A DNA stretch of 64,000 nt, from assembly GCF_000219625.1 (NCBI RefSeq), contig NC_018217.1, forward strand, positions 868,001 through 932,000. Direction: 5' to 3'. This stretch comes from Zymoseptoria tritici IPO323. Lineage: Eukaryota > Ascomycota > Dothideomycetes > Mycosphaerellales > Mycosphaerellaceae. The notes under the pieces are model-generated. The model made no database searches and was not told the origin of the DNA. It was given only the letters and a program-made list of their open reading frames with translations. Below, one piece after another: positions 43,076-54,324 of the stretch (its first letter is position 1; the number at the start of each line of letters is the position of its first letter). Made by a program: the position numbers and the translations under genes.

Positions 43076-46000
43076 ATGGATGTGCCTGCTGCAGACTTTC
43101 TCGAGTCTGTCAGCCACGCACGCCATGGCCATGCTCGAAATGTCTATCCAGAGCTGTCGCGCCAGCAAACGGTGTTCGAATATGTTGGCGCAGCCGAGGC
43201 CGCTGCTATGCTGAACAAACGAAAGAGTCTTCGACTTCGTCCTACCGAATCTTTTGAGCAACAGGATGCCGCCCCTCTTCAACCCTTAAGGAATCCCAAG
43301 AGCCAACCCGATCTACGATCCCGCGTGTCCACAAAAATGTCGCTATTCAGTCTCTTCAGCAAACCCAAGGTTGAGAAGCATCGCGGTGCTGCTGAACTTG
43401 CATGGAACCCGGCTCCTCTGAGCGCTGGTTCTGGTAGTCACAAGGAGCTCACCGGCCCTGCCATTGGTGTCGACAACGAGCCAATCGAGCCGCGCCCGAG
43501 GACGTCCAGATCTCAATCTCGATCTGGCTATCGTATGAAGTCAAGAGACCCGCCACCGCCCGTTCCCGCCATTCCGAACGATCAGAAGCTACGTCCATTG
43601 GAAGCACTGCCACTATTCCAGATCTGGCCTCAAGCGATTCGACACGGATTTTTCCAATCTTCGACTTGGACCTCACAGGAATTGCTTCCGCATAAGCAGC
43701 GCAGTTCCAATGTCCCGGATGAGTCGACTGACAGGTCACAAGAAAGCAATGGGGACGGCACATCAGGCGCGGATGCTACTGGTCCCGTGCCGGCATCATT
43801 GAAACATGGCTCCTCTGCATCGCGGACAGAAGACTCGCACGACAAACTTTTCATCCTGGTCACGTCTGGCTGCCTTCTGCAGTACGCGGCAACTGGCTCC
43901 AGCGAACGAATGCCCGAGAAGATCCTTCAGCTTGGGAAGGACTCTGCAGCGTATGCATCCGATTCTATACCTGGAAGACATTTTGTTCTCGAAGTTTCCC
44001 AGGCTGTTGACGCCAATGGCGAGAGCGTTGCAGGAAGTTCGTCTATCTTCTCCAGGCTTACGATCAGAAGTGCAGCGGCGAGAAGAGCCACGGCTAAGCT
44101 CCTCATCGTCATGCCGGGTGCCACGGAAATGGAAGAATGGATGGCTGCGATCCGCACAGAAATCCATGCACACGGCGGAAAGCAGACGCACTCCTCCTCC
44201 TCCGCTATGCGAGCGGAGTCGCGAATCGGAGATGTTGCAAAGCATACTGATGCGCCGAGTCAGATGCGACAGATGCACCGTTACCAAGTCAAACGCGATC
44301 CTTCCAGAGTTGTGAGCGTTGTTTTTCAAGATGACAATGTCTTCGATCTCCTGTCGGACCGGGATATGCAGATTAGCAGACGACACCCCGAGGTCGAGAC
44401 GTCGCAGGACACTGCTGTGGAAATTGTCGACTCGGAGAGTGGGCATATGGATGACCGACCACGAGCGGCGTCAGATGCGGAATCTACAGCATCATCGACA
44501 GCTCACTCGATGGGTCAGCAGTCGTTGGACAAACTGCGCGACAGTACACGAGTCTCGCACACATCGACGGCGACAACGCTGACAAACACCTCCCGCACCA
44601 ACTCCATGACTTTGGATCAGCCCAAGACACCCAGCGAGAGCATGAGCAATCGCAATGTCTCCTCGTACAGCCTCGCCAAACGTCGCTCTGCGGTGCCAAT
44701 CGCCATCAACGATGTCTCGTCAAGAACTGGAGCTGCGCTCACCAGTCCTTCCCCACCGAAAAGGGTTTCATCGATAGGATTGTCAGCACCTGCGGTGCGA
44801 CCGCCATCTGCAGATCGGATCCATCCATCGCTGATTCGACTGTCTATGGCTCAAAGTGCACCCTTTGTGGACCGTAATGGGAGACGAGAGTTCAAAAAAT
44901 CGTCTTCTGACGGCAGCAAGCGACCGGAGTCTATTCTCGGCGATCTTCCCAATCCCACGAGCTGGGCAAATCGAGGCTCAGCCGCTGGATGGTCCGCTTC
45001 TTCACAACATTCAGTCACTGAACGAAATCCCCAGCGACATTCCTCTCGTGCGAGCACCGATTCGGTGGTGCCGACTCTGTCTTCCACGAGATCGTCACGC
45101 TCCTTTAGCATTCCCTTGCGAATCAACACCACCGTCATTCCAGACCCCAATGCAATCGAATGCATGACCATCAGCTCCGAAGCCGTCAACTCTGCAGTGC
45201 GCTTTCCAGATGTTGTCACTCGTCCCGACTCTCAGATGTCTGGCCGAAGCACGCCGGTTGATTCTACTTCCCGGCGTGATGCTTCGTCCGGTCGGCTCTC
45301 ATTATTTCCGTCTTCCACGCCGCCTTTGGGAGCCGGTCCATCGGCGCCTACTCAGCAGCCACGCCTGTCGGTCGCCACGAACATGCTCCACGAACATGCT
45401 CCAGCTTCGTCGAGGCTCCGCCCAAGCAGCGTACAAGCTCGCGCCGACCATGATGCGGCTCACCGAGAGTCCGCGCAATCCCACCCCAAAAGCGCTCACC
45501 CGACATCTGAGCCGCAGTACTTCCCGATCATGGCACCGACCAGGCAGTTGAGAATGACACGATCCATTGCGGCAATGGAGAGAACAACGCCTACGACTTC
45601 AGAATCAGAATTCCATTCTCAACCACCACAACACTTCAACTTCACCACCCGCCGGCTCGTCGATGACCATCACCGGCCATTGTACTCACAATTCCACGTC
45701 ACCCACATGCGCTCGAGCTCACCCTCCCGACCAGCCACGAGCAATGTCAGCTTCCCACCCACCTCCGCTCTACCCACATCTCGACCGTCCTCCCGCAGCA
45801 GCCGCAGACTCACCCGCGATCATCCTCCTCAACACACGGAGACGCGCCGGAGCGTCAGTCTCGCTCCGAACATGCACATCCCCGTGCGCATCGACCTTTC
45901 GCTGCCGATGCTTCCTCCTCCCGCTCCACCGCCAAGCGCACCTCTACCGGCTCTCCCACCCTCTGCCAGGAGCTCATCACGCCCGAGCGAGCGCGCCAAG

Positions 46001-46258
46001 TCGCCGGAATTGTTGGGTCCGCTGCGGGAAAGGAGTGGGAATGAGATCCGGCCTTCTCCGCTCGGACAAGCTTTGCTGAAGCGATTCGTCCCCGGCACGC
46101 CATTAGGGGAAGCGATTGGCGCGAGGCTTGCTGAAAATTCAAAGATGGCAGCTGAGCCGGAATGTCACGAAATCGATCCTGGTCGGGACGGAGCGGTGGC
46201 TCCAATTCCTCAGACCGTACCAGCGACAGGATTTGGTATCGAGGTCGCTGCAGCATGA
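43076..46258 (+). CDS. PH-domain protein with long disordered tail, 1060 aa
   Basis: A single exon. Residues about 170-200 (LRPLEALPLFQIWPQAIRHG) open a folded region. About 255-365 read as a pleckstrin-homology domain: DKLFILVTSGCLLQYAATGS in beta strands, KILQLGKDSAAYASDSIPGR, FVLEVSQAV, then a terminal helix MEEWMAAIRTEIHAHG with the family's conserved Trp. The remaining 680 residues are Ser/Thr/Pro/Arg-rich and disordered, with Pro-rich stretches near 960-985. A membrane-lipid-binding scaffold is likely; the exact orthologue is not clear. The start at 43076 lies in a good context (TACATGGAT); a later ATG is possible. Confidence 0.8.
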   Translation: MDVPAADFLESVSHARHGHARNVYPELSRQQTVFEYVGAAEAAAMLNKRKSLRLRPTESFEQQDAAPLQPLRNPKSQPDLRSRVSTKMSLFSLFSKPKVEKHRGAAELAWNPAPLSAGSGSHKELTGPAIGVDNEPIEPRPRTSRSQSRSGYRMKSRDPPPPVPAIPNDQKLRPLEALPLFQIWPQAIRHGFFQSSTWTSQELLPHKQRSSNVPDESTDRSQESNGDGTSGADATGPVPASLKHGSSASRTEDSHDKLFILVTSGCLLQYAATGSSERMPEKILQLGKDSAAYASDSIPGRHFVLEVSQAVDANGESVAGSSSIFSRLTIRSAAARRATAKLLIVMPGATEMEEWMAAIRTEIHAHGGKQTHSSSSAMRAESRIGDVAKHTDAPSQMRQMHRYQVKRDPSRVVSVVFQDDNVFDLLSDRDMQISRRHPEVETSQDTAVEIVDSESGHMDDRPRAASDAESTASSTAHSMGQQSLDKLRDSTRVSHTSTATTLTNTSRTNSMTLDQPKTPSESMSNRNVSSYSLAKRRSAVPIAINDVSSRTGAALTSPSPPKRVSSIGLSAPAVRPPSADRIHPSLIRLSMAQSAPFVDRNGRREFKKSSSDGSKRPESILGDLPNPTSWANRGSAAGWSASSQHSVTERNPQRHSSRASTDSVVPTLSSTRSSRSFSIPLRINTTVIPDPNAIECMTISSEAVNSAVRFPDVVTRPDSQMSGRSTPVDSTSRRDASSGRLSLFPSSTPPLGAGPSAPTQQPRLSVATNMLHEHAPASSRLRPSSVQARADHDAAHRESAQSHPKSAHPTSEPQYFPIMAPTRQLRMTRSIAAMERTTPTTSESEFHSQPPQHFNFTTRRLVDDHHRPLYSQFHVTHMRSSSPSRPATSNVSFPPTSALPTSRPSSRSSRRLTRDHPPQHTETRRSVSLAPNMHIPVRIDLSLPMLPPPAPPPSAPLPALPPSARSSSRPSERAKSPELLGPLRERSGNEIRPSPLGQALLKRFVPGTPLGEAIGARLAENSKMAAEPECHEIDPGRDGAVAPIPQTVPATGFGIEVAAA

Positions 46259-47126
46259 GTCTGGAGCCTTTTCCCTTTGTTTCTTCCTTTTCTTCCGATA
46301 TTTTTGTGATTTGTTTCCATCCAAGCCGCTTCGAATGTGTCTAAATAATGAGCCTTATGTTGTTGACGGGAGGTGGGGATCTGGGTTTTGCGCTGTGGGA
46401 TTGTTTTGGCGAGAAGGATATGATACCCCCCGTACTTGACCTTCACAGGATGCAAATGTGTACGATAGCAGAATTAGAGGAATGGGAAAGTAGAGCAGGA
46501 CGATCCATCGCGAGATGGCAGTAATAGACCTTACGGCAGGAATACAAGATTGATCTGTCAGTTCTCCACTGTGCCAAACGTCGCGATCCAGCACTTCCAA
46601 TGTCGCAGGGACGAGGTTCCTGGTTGCAGACTACAGATGATGTATACACTGAAGCAACCCTCTTTCATGCCATATCCGCTTTACTCTTCTCATCTGTCCA
46701 TCTTGCTTCACCCATGTCCACTGCTCGATGCGTGGATCTCTTCCCCGACTTCGCTCCGCCCATTGAACTCATGGTTCTGATCGAAATGCAAACGATAAAA
46801 AGCAAATGGGTATCATGTCTCGTCGAAACCTTCTGCGCCTTTTTCCGATGCCTTGCGCTCCCCATGGAAGCCCCATACTCCGTGCCACTGTCGCTCCATG
46901 CGCTTGTGAGGTAGCAAACGAATAAACCCCGAAACGCCGTCGCTAAAAATCAAAATTCGTCCCATGCCTTGTGTGCGTTGCGCTCAACTCCGTTCGAACA
47001 ACGTCTTCTTCGTCGTGGAAGCAGCTCGCCAGACAATGTTCACTCGAATGGGAAACATAGCCTCCACCTGTCCGTTGGATCGACCGTTACTTCGTCCAAT
47101 TATCCGTGGTCCCTGAGTGAAGCCGT
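46259..47126. terminator. Convergent 3' region
   Basis: It lies between the stop of the PH-domain gene and the stop of the phosphatase-like gene, so it holds both 3' ends. T-rich sequence just after 46259 (TTTTCCCTTTGTTTCTTCC) fits a 3' untranslated region. No gene seen. Confidence 0.45.
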
Positions 47127-48029
47127 TCACATATCCTGGAAAGGCGCAAACGTCCTGTCGCCAAATCTCTCGATGTCGTCCTGCGTCTCGCCGTCCATAT
47201 CCATTTCTTCATCGCCATCGTTGTCCCTCTCCAGACCTCTCTTTGCCTTCCCTGCAACCGCTCGCCTCTCTCCTTCAACGTCGCAGCCCACTTCTCTTCG
47301 CGCCTGCACAATGTCCCAGTATCCTTGCAACAGCCTCTTGAGTCCATCGTCGAAGTTGACGCAGAATCGCTGGGCCTGGCACAATTGCATTGCTTTGATG
47401 TAGTCCACGTCCGCGTGCGTCTCCATCAAGTAGGCAGCGACCACAGCGGCACTGCGCTCATTTCCCGACTCGCAGAACACGAGCACCTTTCCGCTCTTCT
47501 GTCCTTGACTCGAGGTGTAGACCCCGCTGAGGTGAGAGTTGATGGCAGCAGTCGTGGCAGGGAAGGAGTGAATCAGATCCGCGTTCGAGGCTAAATCGAT
47601 GTATTGAATCTCCAGACCCAGTTGCTCCGCTAGCCTAGTCGCGGACTGCATGAGTCTTGACGTGAAGGTCTCGTGTCTTTGCCGTACTCCCAGGAGCATA
47701 GTGACTCCTTCCCTGCGCAGGTATGCCTCGTCTTTTGCGGCTGTCATAGGGCCCAGAGAGAGGAATGGCAGGATCGACTGTGCTTCGCGGCGGCGCTCGT
47801 AAGTCCACTCGAGAGGGGCATTTTGCTGGATGAGGTTCTGGTAGGAGACATTGGACATGAAGTTGTGGGCGGGATTTTGGATAGACTTGAGGGGTATGTC
47901 GGGTATGGAGTCGGCGTTGAGGTTCGGCGGTGGCACGACTATTCGTGGTGGAGTCGGTACGCGGTAGGTGTAGATGTCGCTGCGGTGTGGGTAGGCCATG
48001 ACTGTCGGTGCTGCTTCGTGACCGGCCAT
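47127..48029 (-). CDS. Dual-specificity phosphatase-like protein, 300 aa
   Basis: The fold is that of small dual-specificity phosphatases or STYX-like proteins: an entry segment RREAQSILPFLSLGPMTAAK, IQYIDLASNADL, a helix, then the loop VLVFCESGNERSAAVVAAYL, and the AMQLCQAQRFCVNFDDGLKR helix pair typical of DSPs. The signature C-x5-R is intact (Cys186, Arg192), but the residue before the Cys is Phe instead of the usual His. A general acid Asp may be D145 or D151. The C-terminus is acidic (DNDGDEEMDMDG). In true STYX proteins the Cys itself is lost; here it is kept, so activity is possible but may be altered. The cellular target is unknown. Confidence 0.8.
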   Translation of the reverse strand: MAGHEAAPTVMAYPHRSDIYTYRVPTPPRIVVPPPNLNADSIPDIPLKSIQNPAHNFMSNVSYQNLIQQNAPLEWTYERRREAQSILPFLSLGPMTAAKDEAYLRREGVTMLLGVRQRHETFTSRLMQSATRLAEQLGLEIQYIDLASNADLIHSFPATTAAINSHLSGVYTSSQGQKSGKVLVFCESGNERSAAVVAAYLMETHADVDYIKAMQLCQAQRFCVNFDDGLKRLLQGYWDIVQARREVGCDVEGERRAVAGKAKRGLERDNDGDEEMDMDGETQDDIERFGDRTFAPFQDM

Positions 48030-48561
48030 GCTGGAGGTAGTCGTGTGGGATTGCGTGGGCGGCGGCAGTAGATGTGTTGATGGAAGTCGGTGCGATACGT
48101 GAAGGTACTGGTTGTTCGCAGAGTCGAAGGCGAAGAAAGTAATGTACAGACGTGACTGGTGGTGAAGATGATAGAAGAGTAGGATAGACTAGTAGTGTAA
48201 GGTGAATGGACTCGAGGTCGGGTGTTCAGCGGGAAGCCGCCAGCCCGTGTCTTTCACGTGCAAGAGCATTCCGCTGCTGACTTCACTTCATGTTGACAAC
48301 ACGACAAACTCACATGCTTCGAGTGGAATGAGGCAGAGCTGCCAGACTTTCCATCTGGGCCGAGAAACTGGACGAATATGAGAAATTGCCATTCGCTTCT
48401 CGTGAGAAGAGAGTCGAAGAGAGCGAAGACCGCTTAGAACTATCTCAGGAGCAGCAGCACGATCATGCTCGAACCGCACCGAAAGGCAACAGTTGGTACG
48501 GATATCACCGGTCCAAACACAACCACTGCCTCAAAGTATGCAAGTCACGCCTCTCGCGACT
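48030..48561. other. Intergenic, upstream of the phosphatase-like gene
   Basis: Both neighbours are on minus. No gene or motif seen. Confidence 0.5.
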
Positions 48562-51484
48562 TTACCTAAACCTAGCAGCCTCATTCTGGTCCCTCGCCAA
48601 CTTGGTCGTCCGCGCCAGATCCGATGCGAAATCCTTGGAGACCCTTATTACTTGTTTTAGGTGTTCCTTGGTAATTCTCTGATCGACCTTGTCACTACAA
48701 GCCACCGCCAGCGCAGCGCTGACCACGTTTCTTATCTGCCTTCCATTCAACTCCGCTTCGCATCCCGCTTCCTCAATCCAGTTGTCGATGGCGGAGCGGT
48801 CCTTGACGCTGTCCTTGGGGAGCTTATCAAGGTTTTGCATGAAGATGGCTTTCTTCTGCTCCTTCTTCAAGTCATCGTAACGGACGGCGAGATGGATTCG
48901 AGATTGCACAGCTACGTCAAGGGAGTTGATCCGGTTGGTGGTGAGAATCATAATGCCATCGTAGTACTCGAGCACACGCAAGAGGACGGACACGAGGGCA
49001 TTTCGCTCGGCGTCGCCTTCGCTGGTACGGCTCTCGAGGAAGACATCGGCCTGTAAGTTCGATGAGCTTGATACGCCAACGAGTGGGGTGTTACCATCAG
49101 ACTTACCTCGTCCACCAGCAGCACAGCTTCCCACGCCCCGGCGAGCGAGAACATACGATCCAGATTCTTCTCTGCTTGCGAAGCATCCAGGCCGATCTCT
49201 GCCACGCTGACCACAAACAGTGGTTTGCCCGTAGCCTCGGCGATGGTCTCAGCAGTGAGAGTCTTTCCCACGCCGGGAGGACCGTGCAAAAGTATCACCA
49301 ATCCTAGATGCGGACGTCAGCAGATGTCTCACACGTGAATGGGAAGAGGAAGTCGCTTACCCCTGCCCTTCCCTTCTACGAGGTCTCCGACCGCCTTCTT
49401 CTCAACATCTGGTTCATCATTCTTGCTCGCATGGTTGTTGACCAAGGCGCTTATCATGTCCTTGTACGAGTCATCAAGCTGCAGCTTCGTTGCAAACACA
49501 CTGTTGTTGCGAGGTTTCGCAGGTGAGGTTCCACTGACGCTGAACTGGCCCCAAGCCTTTTTCGCGGTCGAATATCCCAAGAATCTTGATGGAAGGAGCT
49601 CAAGGAACGCTCTTTCCTCTTCGGACCAGTCCGGCTCAGTGGCGGTGGTATCATAGCCTTTGGCTGAGATCCTGGAAGCCGCCTCCTTGCATTTGTCTTT
49701 GACGGCAGCGGCAACGTCTTTGACATCATCAGTGTTCTTTGCGTCTTCCAGCCAGGGTTCACAGTCTCCAATCAACAGCGCGCCACCACCATAGTGGAGA
49801 AAGTGCTCAGCGTCAATGATATACTGCCCTCTTACTGTGATGGCTTTGCGCTTCTTGATACGCTGCTGCTCGCGGGGTCGGGGATCGGGTATCCCCAAGC
49901 CATAGGGATCAGCGTTAGGATCCGAATAATACGGAGGTATGTTGGTGTTGGAGTCCTTGCCGATGGCCATATTACTTTCGACAAGCGCCATACCGTCGAA
50001 GGCGAACATCTGTGCCACACCTTTCTGTGCTCGGACGCATCGGGAATATTTCGCACCGCGCTCGACGAGCTTTTCCCGGAGCTGGTCAGGAGAGTCGAAT
50101 TTTTCGTCCTTGGTGAAGCAGTCGAGCGGATAGCATGCGAGCTCGCTAATTGATCGGGTGCCGCGGAAGTATTCAATGAAAATATCGTAGTCTACAGCCT
50201 GTCAGTGTGCCTGGATACTAGGGAGAAGATATGGTACTGGGCTGCGCTTACATGCTCGGACGATGTCCTTACCGTTCCAGTCATAACACCAACACTCCAC
50301 CCCAACTCGGGGCTCCCGGCTAGTCGGGAACAGATTCGACGAGGATGACACTTTGAAGAGCTGTGGCGTGGCCATGAAAGGCTTTGCATAAACCAATTGC
50401 TCTGGGATGAATATTGACCACATCTAATCCAGGATGGCAGAAAGTTCAGCAATGGCTCGGGAGGAAAAGGTAGGAGGGCAGACTAAGACCTGCTGGCGTG
50501 GCCCAAGAGACTATCTCGGACAATTGCAGGCCTTCTGCCCTTCGGGTTCCTTACATTCTCGTAGGTTGTGACCTTGGCGTCCAGATGTGACTGGCGGGTC
50601 TTGAAGTAGTTCTTGAGTTCTGGCGAGGTCCGGATGAGTTCAAGCAGATCCGAGAGATCTTTGCGGGCTTGTGTGGTGTCTCCTTCATCGCCCTCGATAG
50701 GCTGGACAGCCGTCTCGAGAGCCGACCAGTTGTGGACCTGGACCTCGTGTTAGTAGCAGATCACAAGTATTGGCTGTCGAAAAGGTGTCCTTACGAGCGG
50801 GTAGAATGGCGTTGTCATGTTGACCACCTCTCCCTCCCAGCTTTGCCCTGGGTATTCTTTGATCGTCTCCTGAGGACATATTAGCCCATAGCCGTGTGAC
50901 GATCACATCGACAGCATTCAACCTTGAGTAGATCCCGGAGCTTGCCCTGGACGATGTCGACCTCGCAGTATCCGCGAGAGTTGCCGAATGGGGTCGGAAC
51001 CACTTCACGGAAGGTGATGACAAAATCATCTTTCGGCTCTCCAGCCTTTCCACCCTTCTTTTTTTGCTCGTCCAAAGTGTCTTGATCGATCCTCATGCCG
51101 CTCAGCATATCCTGTCTCGCGGTGACTCTGATAAGAACGCCTGTCAGCACCAAAAAGAATAGTGATGCTCACGCTTTGAATGTCAACCTTTTGATGCGAG
51201 GTTTTGGCGGCTCTTTTTGCTCCACGAGAGTCCCATCTGCATTTTCAGTCTTTGCGACTTCTGCTTTCGCACTTTCCGGAGACAATGCGACTGTCGTAGA
51301 AGGTTTGTTGACGGCCAATTCAAGATCAGCGATACGTTTCTCGAGCAGCTCAATGTATCGCTTCTCCAGAGCCTTTTCGGGACTCTCAATGAGAACCTGG
51401 GAAGCGGTCAGACCACTGGCGATGTCGTCATAAACAAGTTTTTATCAATCATACCAAACCATTCTCGGTCGACGATTCGGCCAT
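48562..51484 (-). CDS. AAA ATPase with DUF7025-type N-terminal region, 801 aa, nine exons
   Basis: Exons on minus: 51484-51455, 51396-51173, 51127-50923, 50869-50795, 50737-50555, 50423-50252, 50191-49361, 49303-49107 and 49050-48562. Introns are 45-60 bp except one of 131 bp, and all phases agree. After a helical start come the segments typical of a fungal family: MTTPFYPLVHNWSALE, TYENMWSIFIPEQLVYAKPF and VECWCYDWNGKDIVRAYYDI, known as DUF7025. The C-terminal AAA module has Walker A GPPGVGKT, Walker B AVLLVDEADVFLE, sensor 1 ILTTNR and the arginine region QSRIHLAV, then a lid helix region. Such proteins are common and expanded in Pezizomycotina; their substrates are unknown. The splice between LVDE and ADV interrupts Walker B. 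Alternative acceptors exist for the fifth exon. Confidence 0.85.
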
Positions 51485-52428
51485 CGCGAGGCTGCTATTG
51501 AATTGGTTGACAGGACGGCGGCGAATGACTGTCAAAACTTGGGGAACGCTTCGAAGGCAGGACCAGTACTTTCAGAAGATTGCCGTAGCCGACGTATGCA
51601 CTTCGGGTATTTCATGGACCCCCATCGCTTAGCCAGGAAGGCATTCGTACTTGTTCTGTCGCTCCTTTCTGCTTGTCATCCATCCGTCCACTGTATCGAC
51701 GCTGACAGTTGCTCTGCTGGTATATTATGATATCGAGCAAGACCAGCCGCCGCGTCGAAGGGGCATTTCGCTGCCCAATTTGCTTTCCAGCTCGAGGAAG
51801 TCCTGTCATGGCTCGGTCCTTGCATCGAAATTCTTCCATTCTGCTTGATCTGGTGGTCGACCCAGAACTGTTCGAAATCTTGCCTTGTCCTCTACTCTCC
51901 TCCTGGCTTGCTTTGAATGAGAATTATCGTTCATGTGCCGATCACATGCAATTATCAGACCGGTGAAAGAAAGCCAGTCTCGACAGTGGCGCTACCTACG
52001 AGCTTGACGGTGTGTACGGAGCCGGCCAAGATAAGCATGCGTTCGTGCCGCTATCCTGCGATCTGCGCGAATGGTTCAGTAGCCGATTTTTTCGCTTGCC
52101 GGACTGGCCAGCTGACGGAGTATTCACGTACGAGAGTTCTGATAGAGCCGAGCTAGGCTCGAATCGGGAGTGCGGCTCAGAAGAGGCGCAAGTCCCCGCT
52201 TTCGCGGCTTCATGAGTGCTGGTCGCATGCGCGTCAGACGCTTGTCAGACGCCTGCAAACGGGACAACCGTAGAAGGTCTGTGAGCGGGTAATTCCACTC
52301 AAACTTGATGGTGAGTGGCCTCGGTATTGAAGTTCTTGAAGTCAGCTCTCAGCATGGAGTGAAAGCATAGCATTGACGGCGACCGCTGCTGATCCATAAC
52401 CGTAGCAAACCTACATGCATAGATCACA
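51485..52428. promoter_or_regulatory. Divergent upstream region of the AAA and DUF7708 genes
   Basis: The AAA gene leaves on minus and the DUF7708-type gene on plus, so both promoters lie here. Open frames within lack features. Confidence 0.5.
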
Positions 52429-54324
52429 ATGTCTTTGCCGCCACCTAGCCATCTTGAGACGAGCTGGTTCCGCCCAGCTGCCAACGATTCCGCATCGCAG
52501 CAATACCTCATCACAGTGAAAGCCACCGAGGACGGCCACCGCAGCTTCCGAAATAAGGTGAAGCAGATGCTAGGAGGCACACTCCCGAAACATCGTGTCA
52601 CGACCAAAGACGAACTGCTCGACCAGCTTCATCTGCTGACTCCAGAAGAGCTCAGCGATATCGCACACGGCGGGATGCGATCCGCAGAACAGCAGAAGCA
52701 AGCGTACACGGACGATCGAAAACATGGTCCGAAGAAAGTGGGTGCAGCGGCCCAACGCTTCTTCAAGAGCTTCGCCGACTTCATCGAAGCGTACAGCGGC
52801 GTGGCACACCTAGTCCGAAGCGCAGGAGCTCCGTACGGCGAAGCTGCATTTGAGACCCTTTCTCTCCTTCTCATCGTCGTCGACAACAAGGCGACCAACG
52901 ACATCATAATCAGCGATCTGATGCAGGAATTGGCCACGGCGTTTCCCAGACTGGATGTCTTGATGGACGTGTACCCTTCTCCGAATCTCCGGAAATGCGT
53001 CGCGACGGTCTACGTCAGCGTGATCAAATTTGCACGGGAGGCGACGGAGTACTTTGCGAGTTTCGGCAACCGGCTGTTCGGCGCATTCGCCAAACCTCCC
53101 GCGATCGGACTCGAAGCCATCGCCCGCGCGATTCAAGACGAGCTGGCGGAAGTCAACAGCGAAGCCATGATCCAGCTACACGCCCGTAACAAGAAGATCC
53201 TCCAGCAGGTTGAGGCGTTGGAAGAGCAGAACTTGAGTCTGTCAAACAGCGTCAACAGTCTGCGAGCATCGTCTGAGCGGGTGGAGGATGGCAACGTCCG
53301 ACTGGAAGCGCAGAATGCGACGCTGCGGCAGGCGTTGAGGTCGATGACGCTCAAGGCTGATATGCAAGCTGAAGCTGATCAACATGACCGGCTGGAAGAC
53401 ATGGCGAATGCGCTCGGATTGGAAGGCCAGCCGGATAAGTGGCCGGAGACTGATCCGGATGGTGTCTTCGAGAGTCTGATGCAAGTGTTCCCTGGATGCT
53501 CAGGGCTGCCGTCCAATGTCGGCGCAAGGCACCACGCCGCTCATTTCCAACACATGACGGCTCAAAGATTCTTCGCCGACGAGAGTGTCAAGGCTTGGCA
53601 AAGCTCTGCCGAGTCGACGCTTCTCTTCCTCAATGGAAGGACCGACTGGGAGGGAAGGATGATTCTTCAACAATCTTGTTCCTGGATCTCTCCTGGTGCT
53701 GTGTTCACGGCGAGGCACGTCTCGAATACTGTACCGATGACAGTCGGCGGGAAAATCTGCTCGGACGACTTTTGCATGTTCTACGGGTGCCATCCAAAGC
53801 CTTTCACCGCAGGAATTGCTGACCACGACATCTTGAAGGTGTTTGGCGTCCTCGCGTGGAGCATCTGCAAGTGGCGCCCGGCCCAACTCCTCACCGAGGA
53901 GACTCTTACTCAAGCCCGTCAATCGGCTGGAAGTGCACACTCGTATAGATCCAAACGAGACGGAATAAAGATCCTGACCAGCTTCATAGTGCAACTTCTC
54001 GCAAGCACTGGACTCGATGCGTCCATCACGCTCTGGTTGATACTTGATCGCCCTGACGTTTGCGACGTGAACCTATGCCATACCATGACCCAGCTTGTCC
54101 GCCTGCTCGATGTTCGTTCACCCGGCCCTCGGGTAAAGATTTTGGTTGTATCGGACTTGGCCTATCCTGGTGTGAGGTGGGACCACAGCGACGTCGACGC
54201 CAAATTGTCGAGGAGGATCCTTATACAGGAGTGGAATCAGCGGCGTACGACAGCCGCAGAACGAAGCCTGGAGAGCAGATCAGAGGTAGAAGAAGATCTC
54301 ATAGCTGGCGCTGACAGAGCATAG
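52429..54324 (+). CDS. NLR-like protein with DUF7708-type N-terminus, 631 aa
   Basis: A single exon. Residues about 100-240 match the pattern of the DUF7708 domain found at the N-terminus of many fungal NLR/STAND proteins: FKSFADFIEAYSGVAHLVRS, YGEAAFETLSLLLIVVDNKA, LMQELATAFPRLDVLMDVYP, CVATVYVSVIKFAREATEYF. Residues about 245-310 form a coiled coil. The C-terminal half (about 395-590) has FFADESVKAWQSSAESTLLF at the place of a nucleotide-binding loop, but no G-x4-GK-S/T, and LWLILDRPDVCD followed by VKILVVSD, which resemble a Walker B and sensor strand. There are no WD40, ankyrin or TPR repeats. NLR-like proteins act in non-self recognition; this one looks like a short form with an eroded ATPase. 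Confidence 0.72.
   Translation: MSLPPPSHLETSWFRPAANDSASQQYLITVKATEDGHRSFRNKVKQMLGGTLPKHRVTTKDELLDQLHLLTPEELSDIAHGGMRSAEQQKQAYTDDRKHGPKKVGAAAQRFFKSFADFIEAYSGVAHLVRSAGAPYGEAAFETLSLLLIVVDNKATNDIIISDLMQELATAFPRLDVLMDVYPSPNLRKCVATVYVSVIKFAREATEYFASFGNRLFGAFAKPPAIGLEAIARAIQDELAEVNSEAMIQLHARNKKILQQVEALEEQNLSLSNSVNSLRASSERVEDGNVRLEAQNATLRQALRSMTLKADMQAEADQHDRLEDMANALGLEGQPDKWPETDPDGVFESLMQVFPGCSGLPSNVGARHHAAHFQHMTAQRFFADESVKAWQSSAESTLLFLNGRTDWEGRMILQQSCSWISPGAVFTARHVSNTVPMTVGGKICSDDFCMFYGCHPKPFTAGIADHDILKVFGVLAWSICKWRPAQLLTEETLTQARQSAGSAHSYRSKRDGIKILTSFIVQLLASTGLDASITLWLILDRPDVCDVNLCHTMTQLVRLLDVRSPGPRVKILVVSDLAYPGVRWDHSDVDAKLSRRILIQEWNQRRTTAAERSLESRSEVEEDLIAGADRA

Noticed and set aside
52120..52200. 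tRNA-like sequence with GCTCGAATCGGGAG
   Set aside because: A T-arm-like string is present, but no matching acceptor stem, D-arm or anticodon arm could be folded around it.
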